Of a DNA stretch of 64,000 nucleotides, positions 8,320-17,705 are shown one piece after another. Below the pieces are notes generated by a model. That model saw only the letters and a list, made by a program, of their open reading frames with translations. It was not told where the DNA came from and did not search any database. Source of the stretch: Aquiluna borgnonia (GTDB lineage: Bacteria; Actinomycetota; Actinomycetes; Actinomycetales; Microbacteriaceae). The stretch lies in contig NZ_CP054056.1 in the NCBI RefSeq assembly GCF_013283855.1, positions 1,116,001-1,180,000 on the forward strand. The letters are read 5' to 3'. A program made the translations under genes and the position numbers. The stretch's first letter is position 1, and every line of letters begins with the position of its first letter.

Positions 8320-9231
8320 TTAAACGAACCTTGCCGCGTGGGTGCAAGAAGCAATGTGGTCACGCGTGCGCTTTGCTATGGGGTATGGGAAGTCAACCGA
8401 ACAGCCATACATGTCCTGCTCAACTATTGCGAACATCTCTGGGTTAATTTCCAGAGCCTTTTCGATTATCGGGGCGAATTCGGGAACGCCCACTCCGCCC
8501 GGCTCTGTCATGACACCGTTGGCCACAGCCTCAACGAACGGCAGGTCATTCTTTAGCGTTTCGGCAAGGATGTCAGGGTGAACCTGCTTCAGGTGAAGGT
8601 AGCCAATCCGCTCAGGGTAGGCATTCATAAGCTTCACGTTGTCGCCTAGGTAATAAGCGAAATGCCCAGTATCAAGGCAAAGATTCGTAAATTCCGGGTT
8701 CGTCTCAACAAGAAAACGTTCAACTTCGGCGTAGGTGCCAATGTGACTATCCGCGTGGGAATGAAATTGTTGACGAATACCGAATTCTTCCCAAAGAGCC
8801 TGCCCAAGTTTGTCATGACCAGCGGCTAGTTTTTTCCACTGCTCGTCGTCAAGCACCCTGGACTCAAGCACCTGCGCGGTCGAGTCAGACCGCCAGAGGT
8901 CAGGAATTACTACTAGATGCTCAGCACCTAACTTGGAAACTAGGCCGGCAACGTCCAGCGCCTGATCCCAAGCACGCTTCCATTGGTCATCACCCTTGTG
9001 GAACCCTGTGAAGACAGTTCCGGCGGACAAATGCAGGTCATGGGCAGCTAGGGCATCGGCAAGTTGATTAGGGTCAGTGGGCAAGTAGCCGAAGGGGCCG
9101 AGCTCGATCCAGTGGTATCCAGCTGCCTGAACCTCCGCTAGGAATCGCTCCCAAGGCACCTGGCCCGTGTCATTAGGGAACCACACGCCCCATGAATCTG
9201 GTGCCGTGCCTACCCTAATTCGTCCCGACAT
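8320..9231 (-). CDS. IolE-like TIM-barrel isomerase/dehydratase
   Basis: A 303-residue protein of the sugar phosphate isomerase/epimerase (AP endonuclease 2) fold. Metal-site features include FHSHADSH and LCLDTGHFAYY. It opens with GTAPDSWGVWF and carries LGPFGYLPTDP, a pattern I associate with inosose dehydratase-like proteins of actinobacteria. ATG at 9231 is preferred over upstream in-frame codons because GAGG stands seven bases ahead. In this operon 2-keto-myo-inositol dehydration (IolE step) is the most economical role, since no other IolE is obvious; an epimerase is the main alternative. Confidence 0.7.
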   Translation of the reverse strand: MSGRIRVGTAPDSWGVWFPNDTGQVPWERFLAEVQAAGYHWIELGPFGYLPTDPNQLADALAAHDLHLSAGTVFTGFHKGDDQWKRAWDQALDVAGLVSKLGAEHLVVIPDLWRSDSTAQVLESRVLDDEQWKKLAAGHDKLGQALWEEFGIRQQFHSHADSHIGTYAEVERFLVETNPEFTNLCLDTGHFAYYLGDNVKLMNAYPERIGYLHLKQVHPDILAETLKNDLPFVEAVANGVMTEPGGVGVPEFAPIIEKALEINPEMFAIVEQDMYGCSVDFPYPIAKRTRDHIASCTHAARFV

Positions 9232-9322
9232 TCGCGTACCTCTTCTTCCCTTGCGATGCACTTTTGCTGCAGGCTTTTGAATCTTCCTTTACCTTCATAA
9301 TTTAGTGGATTGAAGCAATTAT

Positions 9323-9334
9323 TTGTCAGTACAA
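9323..9334. promoter_or_regulatory. Candidate GntR operator in divergent iol promoter region
   Basis: TTGTCAGTACAA (minus strand TTGTACTGACAA) has perfect TTGT/ACAA arms. It lies in the 286-base gap between the divergent starts at 9231 and 9518, so one site could serve both operons. AATAACATT at 9336-9344 is also shared with the 10551 site region. Confidence 0.5.
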
Positions 9335-9517
9335 AATAACATTTATGTAAACGAGATTCTATTTGACAGTCTCCGTTGCTAACTTGGTGCCTATCTCGAC
9401 GAGAGAGATCTTCAAAAAGTATTGAAGCGGAAGGCACAAAGTGGGGTTTGAGAGGGTCTGTTTTGAAACTAAATTACCTAACCCGAGCCCTTGCTCCGGC
9501 AACCCTAGGAAAGACTG

Positions 9518-10519
9518 ATGAAATTTGGTGTTTACAACGCAATTTTGCATGACCGCCCACTGACCGAAGCCCTGAAAGTCATCAAAGATCTTGGTTTAGA
9601 TGGTCTCGAGATAAACACCGGTGGGTTCCTACCTGCGGTGCACGTGCCCAACATGGAAGAGATCCTCCATTCAGATTCAGCAAGAGATGACTTTTTGGCC
9701 ATTTTTGATGCTGAGGGACTCGAAATCTTGGGCCTCAACTGTAACGGCAATCCCCTTCATGCAAAATCTGTCATCAGGGCTGCACACTCCCAAGATGTAA
9801 TTCGCTCCGTCAAGTTGGCAAATCGTCTAGGCCAAAACAGGGTGGTTACAATGTCTGGCCTGCCTGGAAGTGAACCCGGCGCTGCCAATCCGAACTGGAT
9901 GGTTAACGCCTGGAATTCCGCCCACCTCGACGTTCTTGACTACCAATTCGAAATTGCTAGCAGTTTCTGGCGAGAGGTAGATGCTCTCGCTCGTGACCTT
10001 GACGTTGTTGTCGCACTGGAGCTTCACCCGCAAAACCTGGTTTTCAATCCAGCGTCAATGCGCGAATTGGTTAGGCGAACAGACTCGACCAACATTGGAG
10101 TCGAACTGGATGCATCGCACTTATTTTGGCAGCAAATGGACCCAATTGCCGTTGTCGACAATTTGGGTGAACTTGTCGCACATGCGGCTGCTAAGGACGT
10201 GCGGATAAACCCGCATTCTGCTATCGAGGGAGTCTTGGACAATAGCTTTCGGAGACTCGGCCCAGATGAAGCTCGAACCAACCTCGGCGGTGATGAGTGG
10301 GCAAATGAATGGCCTAAGCCATCGGCCTGGGATTTTGTGGCGGTTGGCAAAGGCCACGACTCAGATTATTGGGCTGGGTTCCTAGCTGCACTGCACCGAG
10401 TGGATCAGGGAATGATTATCAACATCGAACACGAAGATGTTTCAATGGGACGGGAAGAGGGTTTGAAATTTGCCGCCGAAGTTTTGCTCGATGCCGCAAG
10501 AAAATCAGGAGTTAGATAA
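9518..10519 (+). CDS. Sugar phosphate isomerase/epimerase (TIM barrel)
   Basis: A 333-residue AP endonuclease 2-fold protein, the first gene of the plus-strand iol operon. It begins MKFGVYNAILHDRPL with AGGAAAG as ribosome binding site. Metal-ligand candidates are in ALELHPQNLV, VELDASHLFW and NIEHEDVSM. At 333 residues it is longer than typical IolE or IolH. Possible roles are inosose isomerase (IolI-like) or epimerase that brings other inositol isomers into the pathway. The sequence alone does not decide between them; the fold and operon position are secure. Confidence 0.75.
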   Translation: MKFGVYNAILHDRPLTEALKVIKDLGLDGLEINTGGFLPAVHVPNMEEILHSDSARDDFLAIFDAEGLEILGLNCNGNPLHAKSVIRAAHSQDVIRSVKLANRLGQNRVVTMSGLPGSEPGAANPNWMVNAWNSAHLDVLDYQFEIASSFWREVDALARDLDVVVALELHPQNLVFNPASMRELVRRTDSTNIGVELDASHLFWQQMDPIAVVDNLGELVAHAAAKDVRINPHSAIEGVLDNSFRRLGPDEARTNLGGDEWANEWPKPSAWDFVAVGKGHDSDYWAGFLAALHRVDQGMIINIEHEDVSMGREEGLKFAAEVLLDAARKSGVR

Positions 10520-10520
10520 C

Positions 10521-10562
10521 TTGCAATAATAAATTTGCAGTCTTCAACATTTGTAATAACAT
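10521..10562. promoter_or_regulatory. Paired candidate GntR sites before iolC
   Basis: TTGTAATAACAT (10551-10562) fits TTGT-N4-ACA(A/T). A weaker copy, TTGCAATAATAA (10521-10532), lies exactly 30 bases upstream, about three helical turns, on the same DNA face. Both are in the 68-base gap before iolC, which suggests an internal regulated promoter there. Confidence 0.5.
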
Positions 10563-10587
10563 TAGGTCAAATAGTCCAAGGAAGGGC

Positions 10588-11565
10588 GTGTGGAGAACCA
10601 TGGCTCAAGGTAACGCTCCTTTCGACCTTGTAACGATTGGGCGAATCGGCGTTGACATTTACCCGCTCCAAAACGGCGTTGGTTTGGAAGATGTGACCAG
10701 CTTCGGCAAATTTCTAGGCGGCTCACCAACAAACGTGGCCGTAGCAGCTACGAGACATGGACTGAACTCCGCAGTGATCACAAAGGTTGGCCAGGATTCG
10801 TTTGGTCGCTACCTCAAACAAGAACTAAGCAGGCTTGGAGTGGACAATAGGTACGTCGGTGATGTCCCAGATCTGATGACTCCGGTTGTCTTCTGCGAAA
10901 TCTTCCCGCCAGATGATTTCCCCCTTTACTTCTATCGCAAACCAACTGCTCCTGACATGCAGATCACCGCTGGTGAGCTTGATCTAGATGCCATCGGGAT
11001 TGCTGGAATCTTCTGGTTTACGGTTACTGGACTTAGTGAGGAACCCTCGCGGTCTGCTCATTTAGCGGCCTTGAGGTCTAGGAAGGGAAAGCGACACACC
11101 GTCGTAGATCTCGATTATCGACCAACGTTCTGGTCCTCCCCCGAAGCTGCCCGCAGGGAGATCGATCAAATCTGGGGCAATGTGACGGTCGCAGTTGGCA
11201 ATAAGGAAGAATGCTTTGTTGCCGTCGGCGAGACTGAGCCTGAGCGCGCAGCCGATGCACTTTTGGAGCGCGGTGTCGAGATTGCCATTGTGAAACAAGG
11301 CCCGAAGGGTGTTATGGCTAAGACCAAGAATGAAATGGTTGAAGTCCCGCCTTACTTTGTCGACGTAGTCAACGGGTTAGGGGCGGGGGATTCATTTGGT
11401 GGCTCCCTTTGCTATGGCCTCAGCCAAGGCTGGGACCTAAAGCGAATCCTGCAATTCGCAAATGTCGCGGGAGCCATAGTGGCGTCGCGTTTGGAATGCT
11501 CAACAGCTATGCCAACGACGGCAGAGGTGGTTGAGGTATTGAAAGAGAAGTTCTCATGGAACTAA
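10588..11565 (+). CDS. iolC: 5-Dehydro-2-deoxygluconokinase
   Basis: A PfkB-family kinase of 325 residues, phosphorylating 2-deoxy-5-keto-D-gluconate in inositol catabolism. The N-terminus FDLVTIGRIGVDIYPLQ is characteristic of IolC; the PfkB signatures GGSPTNVAVAAT near the N-terminus and NGLGAGDSFGGSLCYGL (GAGD catalytic Asp) near the C-terminus are both present. GTG at 10588 follows AAGGAAGG; ATG at 10600 with GGAG is an alternative start four codons later. It overlaps the next gene by 10 bases. It is preceded by paired candidate GntR sites. Confidence 0.93.
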   Translation: MWRTMAQGNAPFDLVTIGRIGVDIYPLQNGVGLEDVTSFGKFLGGSPTNVAVAATRHGLNSAVITKVGQDSFGRYLKQELSRLGVDNRYVGDVPDLMTPVVFCEIFPPDDFPLYFYRKPTAPDMQITAGELDLDAIGIAGIFWFTVTGLSEEPSRSAHLAALRSRKGKRHTVVDLDYRPTFWSSPEAARREIDQIWGNVTVAVGNKEECFVAVGETEPERAADALLERGVEIAIVKQGPKGVMAKTKNEMVEVPPYFVDVVNGLGAGDSFGGSLCYGLSQGWDLKRILQFANVAGAIVASRLECSTAMPTTAEVVEVLKEKFSWN

Positions 11566-12452
11566 CTAAGTCAGCATCCTTCGAATCCATTAAGGACGTT
11601 AGGGCTGAAAACCCTGGCGCCATTCGGACTGCCCTAGAAAATCGTCAACGACGGGAGCTGATTCGTGGCGATGGTCGTCTGCTCATAATCGCCGCCGACC
11701 ACCCGGCGCGTGGAGCGATAGCGGTCGGTAAAAACCCAACCGCCATGGGATCCAGACGGGAACTGCTCGAGCGCTTTGCGGAGGCGTTATCTCGACCTGG
11801 AGTTGATGGAGTGCTTGGCACCCCTGACGTAATTGATGATCTAGCCCTAATGGGACTTCTGGACGACAAAATCGTCGTTGGTTCCATGAATCGAGGAGGG
11901 TTACGCGGTTCAACGTTTGAATTCGATGACCGCTTTACTGGGTACTCGATCGAGGCTCTCAAGAACCAGGGATTAGATTTTGCCAAGACGCTCCTCCGAA
12001 TCAATCTGCAGGACAACACTTCCGTTGCCACCTTGGAAGCCAATGCCAGAGCTGTCGATGAAGCTTGTAAGCACGAAATCCCAATCATGTTGGAGCCCTT
12101 TATGGCCGAATGGGTGAATGGGAGAGTGGTGAACGACCTTTCCACCGATGCTGTGGTCTTATCGGTCGCGATAGCCCAAGGTTTGGGTCACTCTTCGGCC
12201 TACACCTGGCTGAAACTTCCAGTCGTGTCAGAGATGGAAAGAGTGATGGAGGCCACGACGCTTCCCACCCTCCTTCTCGGTGGCGACGTCGATGGGGACC
12301 AGGAGAAAGCTTTTGAATCATGGAATGGTGCCGTCTCTCTCCCGGGTGTTAGAGGCCTGGTGGTAGGGAGAAGCCTGCTATACCCAACTTCAGGAGATGT
12401 GTCCCAAGCGGTCGACATTGCCGCCAAGATGGTTCATGGATCAAGTCTGTGA
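11556..12452 (+). CDS. Deoxyribose-phosphate/fructose-bisphosphate aldolase-like protein (iol operon)
   Basis: A 298-residue (beta/alpha)8 aldolase-like protein of the family found in actinobacterial iol operons (Cgl0159 type). Recognisable segments are LIIAADHPARGAIAVG, DVIDDLALMGLLDDK, MLEPFMAEW, YTWLKLPVV (probable Schiff-base lysine) and LLLGGDVDGD. It most likely performs the IolJ step, cleaving 2-deoxy-5-keto-gluconate 6-phosphate to malonate semialdehyde and dihydroxyacetone phosphate. It is not a close match to the class II IolJ of Bacillus, so the reaction is inferred from context. ATG lies inside the end of iolC. Confidence 0.75.
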   Translation: MELTKSASFESIKDVRAENPGAIRTALENRQRRELIRGDGRLLIIAADHPARGAIAVGKNPTAMGSRRELLERFAEALSRPGVDGVLGTPDVIDDLALMGLLDDKIVVGSMNRGGLRGSTFEFDDRFTGYSIEALKNQGLDFAKTLLRINLQDNTSVATLEANARAVDEACKHEIPIMLEPFMAEWVNGRVVNDLSTDAVVLSVAIAQGLGHSSAYTWLKLPVVSEMERVMEATTLPTLLLGGDVDGDQEKAFESWNGAVSLPGVRGLVVGRSLLYPTSGDVSQAVDIAAKMVHGSSL

Positions 12453-12466
12453 GTAAGGAAAAGAAT

Positions 12467-13954
12467 ATGACAGTCGTTCCACACTTTATTTCCGGTAGCG
12501 AGTACCCAAGCAGATCGGGTCGCACTGCTCCAGTTTTCGACCCAGCACTGGGTAAGCAAACAAAAGAAGTGGCGCTGGCAAACCAGGATGAAATCAAGGC
12601 AGCGATTGCTTCGGCCAAGGCAGCATTCCCAAAGTGGCGTGACATGTCGCTAGCAAGACGTCAGGCCATTATCTTCAACTTCCGCGAACTGCTGAACGCC
12701 AGGAAGGGGGAACTCGCTGCAATAATCACCGAGGAGCACGGCAAAGTCCTCTCCGATGCGCTTGGAGAAATCACTCGCGGTCAAGAGGTGGTTGAGTTTG
12801 CGTGCGGCATGCCTCACCTTTTGAAAGGCGAGTACTCAGAAAATGCGTCAACCAATGTTGATGTTTACTCCACTAAACAGCCACTAGGTGTCGTGGGCAT
12901 CATCAGCCCCTTTAACTTTCCTGCAATGGTTCCGATGTGGTTCTTCCCGGTAGCACTAGCGGCCGGCAACACAGTGATATTGAAGCCAAGCGAGAAGGAC
13001 CCCAGCGCCGCCATCTGGATGGCCAAGCTATGGAGCGAAGCTGGCCTGCCAGATGGCGTCTTTAACGTTCTCAACGGTGACAAAGAAGCCGTTGATGGGC
13101 TGCTCACTCACCCGGATGTTGCCTCAATCAGTTTTGTAGGTTCTACCCCAATTGCTCAATACATTTACGAGACGGCTGCCAAGCACGGGAAGCGGGTGCA
13201 ATCACTCGGTGGAGCAAAAAACCACATGTTGGTGCTACCCGATGCTGATTTGGATCTGGTTGCAGACTCAGCAATCAATGCTGGGTTTGGCTCTGCGGGA
13301 GAGCGCTGCATGGCTATTTCGGTTGTCGTAGCCGTTGAGCCCATAGCAGATGCTTTGATTCCAAAGATTGTTGAGCGCATTGGCCAGATCAAGGTTGGAG
13401 ACGGCCGCAGATCATGCGACATGGGGCCGTTGGTGACAAAAGTTCACCGTGACAAAGTTGCCTCATACATCGACATTGCAAAGACAGATGGCGCAGCCGT
13501 TGTGGTGGATGGCCGAGAAATCAATCCGGACGGGGATGCCAATGGATTTTGGCTGGGGCCAACCCTGATTGACAAAGTGCCAACAACTTCAAAAACTTAC
13601 CTTGAAGAGATTTTTGGGCCCGTGCTGTCGATCGTCCGAGTAAAAAGCTATGAGGAGGGGTTGCAGCTAATCAACTCGGGAGCATTCGGAAACGGGACTG
13701 CCATCTTTACCAACGACGGTGGTGCCGCACGACGCTTTCAGAACGAGGTCGAAGTTGGAATGATTGGAATTAACGTTCCAATCCCTGTTCCGGTTGCCTA
13801 TTACTCCTTTGGGGGCTGGAAGCATTCACTATTTGGGGACTCTCGAGCCCACGGTGAAGAGGGCTTCCGTTTCTTCACTCGCACCAAGGTGATTACCTCT
13901 CGCTGGCTGGATCCCAGCCACGGTGGTCTAAACCTTGGTTTCCCGCAAAACTAG
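12467..13954 (+). CDS. iolA: CoA-acylating (methyl)malonate-semialdehyde dehydrogenase
   Basis: A 495-residue aldehyde dehydrogenase-superfamily enzyme that converts malonate semialdehyde to acetyl-CoA with NAD and CoA. Key segments are GIISPFNFPAMVP, the SLGGAKNHMLVLPDADLD stretch typical of the MmsA/IolA branch, and GSAGERCMA with the catalytic cysteine near residue 281. GTG at 12449 is also in frame and overlaps the upstream stop, but ATG at 12467 has AAGGA seven bases ahead and is chosen. It is the classical last step of inositol breakdown, in the same operon as a possible decarboxylase for the same substrate (17706). Confidence 0.93.
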   Translation: MTVVPHFISGSEYPSRSGRTAPVFDPALGKQTKEVALANQDEIKAAIASAKAAFPKWRDMSLARRQAIIFNFRELLNARKGELAAIITEEHGKVLSDALGEITRGQEVVEFACGMPHLLKGEYSENASTNVDVYSTKQPLGVVGIISPFNFPAMVPMWFFPVALAAGNTVILKPSEKDPSAAIWMAKLWSEAGLPDGVFNVLNGDKEAVDGLLTHPDVASISFVGSTPIAQYIYETAAKHGKRVQSLGGAKNHMLVLPDADLDLVADSAINAGFGSAGERCMAISVVVAVEPIADALIPKIVERIGQIKVGDGRRSCDMGPLVTKVHRDKVASYIDIAKTDGAAVVVDGREINPDGDANGFWLGPTLIDKVPTTSKTYLEEIFGPVLSIVRVKSYEEGLQLINSGAFGNGTAIFTNDGGAARRFQNEVEVGMIGINVPIPVPVAYYSFGGWKHSLFGDSRAHGEEGFRFFTRTKVITSRWLDPSHGGLNLGFPQN

Positions 13955-13962
13955 GTTCGAAA

Positions 13963-14853
13963 GTGAAATGGTTCTATCGGCAGGGTCGCCTCCACAACGG
14001 TCCATTTGAGACAGTTGTGGACGGTAGCATTCCAGGTTGGCGCCATACCGGCTTGAGGGTTGCGAGCCTAAAGCAGGGCATCGTAGCAACTTTGAATGAA
14101 ACCCACGTTGAGCGAATCGTTGTTCCGCTGAATGGTTCTTTTGTTGTTGAATACACAGTTTTAGGTAAGACCGAAAAGCAGACTATGAGGGGCAGGCAGT
14201 CCCCCTTTCATGGGGCGACAGACACTCTCTACCTTCCGATGGGCTCTACCGCAAACATCACTGGTATTGGTCGAGTGGCTATTGCCGAGGGACCGGCGTC
14301 AAGAGTGAAAGATCTTAAGTACTCACCAGCATCCGAAGTTCCCTTAGAGCTGCGCGGTGCTGGAAGGGCCACACGACAGGTGCATAATTTCGGCACCCCT
14401 TTTGCTCTTGATGCCGATCGTCTAATTGTGTGCGAAGTCATTACTCCGGCGGATAACTGGTCGAGTTATCCGCCGCATAAGCACGATGAGTACATTCCCG
14501 GGGTTGAGTCAAACCTAGAGGAGATTTACTATTTCGAGGTGGCGAACGCCAGGGGCACCAAGGCACCCAGGGGAACTGACCCAATTGGTTTCTTCCGCAA
14601 TTACGGAACTGAAGCTAGAAAGATTGACACGCTCACCGAAGTGCGAACAGGTGATGTTGCGCTGGTGCCATTCGGCTGGCATGGGCCAGCGATGGCCGCG
14701 CCTGGCTATGACCTCTACTATCTAAATGTCATGGCTGGACCAGATCCAGATCGATCTTGGAACATTTCCGACGATCCACACCACAGCTGGGTTCGATCGA
14801 CCTGGGCTGTGCAACAACCCGACCCACGACTTCCTTACACATCTCAGGAGTAA
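13963..14853 (+). CDS. iolB: 5-Deoxy-glucuronate isomerase
   Basis: A 296-residue double-cupin isomerase converting 5-deoxy-D-glucuronate to 2-deoxy-5-keto-D-gluconate. Typical segments are WRHTGLRVASL near the N-terminus and WSSYPPHKHDEY with EEIYYFEV, which supply the cupin metal ligands, then FGWHGPAMAAPGYDLYYLNVMAG near the end (only part quoted). GTG start, eight bases after iolA. Its last codons supply AGGAG for iolD, so the two genes are translationally coupled. Confidence 0.93.
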   Translation: MKWFYRQGRLHNGPFETVVDGSIPGWRHTGLRVASLKQGIVATLNETHVERIVVPLNGSFVVEYTVLGKTEKQTMRGRQSPFHGATDTLYLPMGSTANITGIGRVAIAEGPASRVKDLKYSPASEVPLELRGAGRATRQVHNFGTPFALDADRLIVCEVITPADNWSSYPPHKHDEYIPGVESNLEEIYYFEVANARGTKAPRGTDPIGFFRNYGTEARKIDTLTEVRTGDVALVPFGWHGPAMAAPGYDLYYLNVMAGPDPDRSWNISDDPHHSWVRSTWAVQQPDPRLPYTSQE

Positions 14854-14855
14854 CC

Positions 14856-16775
14856 ATGGCAACGCGCAGAATGACGGTTAGTCAAGCTCTAATTGAGTTC
14901 CTCGCTAATCAGTGGACCGTTGACGCAGGCACTAGGGTTCGAACGATAGCGGGAACCTTTGGAATTTTCGGTCACGGCAACGTAGCGGGCGTTGGGCAGG
15001 CTTTAAAGCAATTTTCAGTGGATGCGCCAGAGATGATGCCCTACTACCAGGCACGCAATGAGCAGGCCATGGTTCACGAGTCGGTTGCCTACGCTCGAAT
15101 GAATCGAAGGCTTTCAACCTTTGCGTGTGCGGCCTCTGTGGGTCCAGGCGCTTCTAACATGCTTACTGGTGCGGCGTTAGCTACGATCAACCGGCTCCCA
15201 GTTCTGCTCTTGCCATCGGACACGTTTGCGAACCGTGCCCCAGACCCAGTTTTGCAACAACTTGAGGCTTTTCACGACGGCTCAATCTCGGTAAACGATG
15301 CCTTCAAGCCACTTTCAAAATACTTTGACAGGGTTCAGCGTCCTGAGCAGCTTTTCTCAGCTTGCCTAAATGCCATGCGGGTTCTAACCGATCCAGTTGA
15401 GACCGGTGCCGTCACCATCGCCCTACCTGAGGACGTGCAGGCCGAGATCCTTGACGTGCCCGAGGAGTTTTTGGCGCCTCGTGAGTGGCACATCAGACGT
15501 CCACGTCCAGAGGCAAGAGACATTGCTGCGGCGGCCAGGGCGATTAGAACAGCTTCCAACCCAATGATCATTGCTGGCGGAGGTGTTATTTATTCCAACG
15601 CCCATGACTCTTTGAAAGCATTTGTTGAAAAAACAGGCATTCCTATTGGTGTAGCCCAGGCTGGTATGGGCTCCCTTCCCTGGGACCACCCCCAAAACCT
15701 TGGCGCTGTGGGCGCCACGGGTACCTCAGCCGCTAACCGAGCCGCCGCGAAGGCAGACGTCATTATTGGCATTGGAACCCGCTACTCGGATTTCACCACT
15801 GCGTCTAGGACAGCTTTCCAGAATCCTGCCGTGAAGTTTGTAAACATCAATGTCGCCGCATTTGACGCCTACAAACACGGAAGCGCCATACCGATCGTTG
15901 CAGACGCACACGCCGCTTTGTTGGAACTGATTGATGCCGTCGGGGATTTCAGGGTGAATGATCACTATCGAAGTGAGTACACCGGTAATAAGGCTCACTG
16001 GGAGGCCCTCGTCGATGAGAGCTTTGTAGACAAAAAACTCGCCGAGCCGTCTCAAGCAGAAATAATTGGAGCGGTTCAGCAGACCTCGGACCCTCGGGAC
16101 GTTGTGATATGCGCAGCCGGTTCACTTCCAGGCGACCTCCACAAGCTGTGGCGGGTCCGAGACTCCCTGGGGTATCACGTGGAATACGGCTACAGCTGCA
16201 TGGGATACGAGATAGCCGGGGGCCTTGGCGTAGCGCGTGCTGACAAATCCAGGGATGCGATTGTCATGGTTGGTGACGGTTCCTACCTGATGATGCACAC
16301 CGAAATGGTTTCAGCGGTCGCCGAGGGCATCAAGTTCATAATCGTTCTAATTCAAAACCACGGATATGCGTCCATCGGGCACCTATCCGAAGACCTTGGC
16401 TCACAGCGCTTCGGAACCCTTTACCGATTTAGAAATGATGAGGCAAATAATTTCGAAACCGGAGACAAGCTTCCAGTTGACTTAGCGGCAAATGCTGAGT
16501 CCCTGGGTGTAAATGTCATTCGTGTGGAGCCGACTACAAATGCGATCCTGGACCTCAAAAATGCACTCAAGGAGGCGAAGGCCTCCAAGACTGCGACCTT
16601 GATTCACATTCACTCCAATCCCCTTCTGTATGCACCTGATGGAGAGGGCTGGTGGGATGTGCCAGTGGCTGCCGTTTCGACGCTGGACAGCACGATTAGA
16701 GCACGAGAGAGTTACGAAAAAGCATTAGCCAACCAAAAACCACTCTTAGGAAAAGGCGCCGTCGAGCGCGCGTAG
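14856..16775 (+). CDS. iolD: 3D-(3,5/4)-trihydroxycyclohexane-1,2-dione hydrolase
   Basis: A 639-residue thiamine diphosphate-dependent ring-opening hydrolase of inositol catabolism. The N-terminal pyrimidine-binding domain has the conserved glutamate in ARNEQAMVHESVAYA; the C-terminal pyrophosphate domain has GDGSYLMMHTE and IVLIQNHGYASIG (GDG...N motif). The frame is open 99 bases upstream into iolB, but ATG at 14856 follows the iolB stop by two bases with AGGAG overlapping it. Length matches the family. Confidence 0.94.
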   Translation: MATRRMTVSQALIEFLANQWTVDAGTRVRTIAGTFGIFGHGNVAGVGQALKQFSVDAPEMMPYYQARNEQAMVHESVAYARMNRRLSTFACAASVGPGASNMLTGAALATINRLPVLLLPSDTFANRAPDPVLQQLEAFHDGSISVNDAFKPLSKYFDRVQRPEQLFSACLNAMRVLTDPVETGAVTIALPEDVQAEILDVPEEFLAPREWHIRRPRPEARDIAAAARAIRTASNPMIIAGGGVIYSNAHDSLKAFVEKTGIPIGVAQAGMGSLPWDHPQNLGAVGATGTSAANRAAAKADVIIGIGTRYSDFTTASRTAFQNPAVKFVNINVAAFDAYKHGSAIPIVADAHAALLELIDAVGDFRVNDHYRSEYTGNKAHWEALVDESFVDKKLAEPSQAEIIGAVQQTSDPRDVVICAAGSLPGDLHKLWRVRDSLGYHVEYGYSCMGYEIAGGLGVARADKSRDAIVMVGDGSYLMMHTEMVSAVAEGIKFIIVLIQNHGYASIGHLSEDLGSQRFGTLYRFRNDEANNFETGDKLPVDLAANAESLGVNVIRVEPTTNAILDLKNALKEAKASKTATLIHIHSNPLLYAPDGEGWWDVPVAAVSTLDSTIRARESYEKALANQKPLLGKGAVERA

Positions 16776-16790
16776 GTCGAGGAGGACCAA

Positions 16791-17666
16791 ATGGTAAAAA
16801 TCGCACTGGATCCAACCCCGTTTCACCACACCCACAAGCTCCTTGAATTCCCAAAACTCGCTGCGGATTTGGGATACAAGTACTTGCAAATGACTCCACA
16901 CGCGGACTTTATTCCTTTTTTCAATCACGCCCGGGCTGACGATGCCCTGGTGAAGGAGCTGAAAAAGGCGTGCAAGGATGTCGGGGTAGAGATCGCTTCT
17001 ACCCTCCCAGTTTTGCGCATTTCATCTCCCGATCCTGACGCTCGCGAGGCTGCAGTTCGAAACTTCAAGAGAGTTATTCAGATCACCCGGGAACTTGGCG
17101 TGAACACAATCGGCACAGAGTTTTCTGGCCGGCCTGAAAAAGCCGAGGAATCAGAACGGGCTTTTTACCGGTCGATGGAGGAACTTCTTCCAATTATCGA
17201 GAAGGAAGGAATCAACCTTTTCATTGATCCACATCCAGATGATTTTGTCGAAGACGGGATGCAGGCGTGGCGAGTGATAAGGGGCCTGAACTCCAAGCAC
17301 GTTGGAATGGTTTACGTGGCTTCACACACCTTCCACATGGGGAACAATGCGCTAGAAATCATGCGGACCGTCGGGTCGAGAATCGGCATCACCCACATCT
17401 CAGACACCATGGATCACAAACGGAGCCACGGTTTGAGGTACATCACTAATCCCCCAGGAAACGCGATTCGAGTCCACCAGCACCTAAAACTGGGTGACGG
17501 TGACGTGAACTGGGACGAGTTCTTTGGTGGCCTGAAAGAGATCGGCTATCTAGACAACCCGAATGCCATCATGTGCTCGTCAGTGTTTGCTGAGAATGAG
17601 AAAAACGTTGAGACGGCTGTTTTCCAGCGTGAGGCAATCGAGAAATACATTGCAAAATTTGGTTGA
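16791..17666 (+). CDS. iolH: IolH-like TIM-barrel protein
   Basis: A 291-residue sugar phosphate isomerase/epimerase-fold protein. The opening IALDPTPFHHTHKLLEFP and DFIPFFNHARAD resemble IolH of Bacillus and corynebacterial iol clusters; FIDPHPDDF, SHTFHMGNN and ITHISDTMDH hold likely metal ligands. GAGGAGG precedes the ATG. The function of IolH is not settled; isomerase or aldolase-type roles have been suggested for the family. It is the third protein of this fold in the locus, with 8320 and 9518. Confidence 0.7.
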   Translation: MVKIALDPTPFHHTHKLLEFPKLAADLGYKYLQMTPHADFIPFFNHARADDALVKELKKACKDVGVEIASTLPVLRISSPDPDAREAAVRNFKRVIQITRELGVNTIGTEFSGRPEKAEESERAFYRSMEELLPIIEKEGINLFIDPHPDDFVEDGMQAWRVIRGLNSKHVGMVYVASHTFHMGNNALEIMRTVGSRIGITHISDTMDHKRSHGLRYITNPPGNAIRVHQHLKLGDGDVNWDEFFGGLKEIGYLDNPNAIMCSSVFAENEKNVETAVFQREAIEKYIAKFG

Positions 17667-17705
17667 TTCTTTAGCGATCAATTGGTGAGGCTATGAGGAG
17701 GAATT

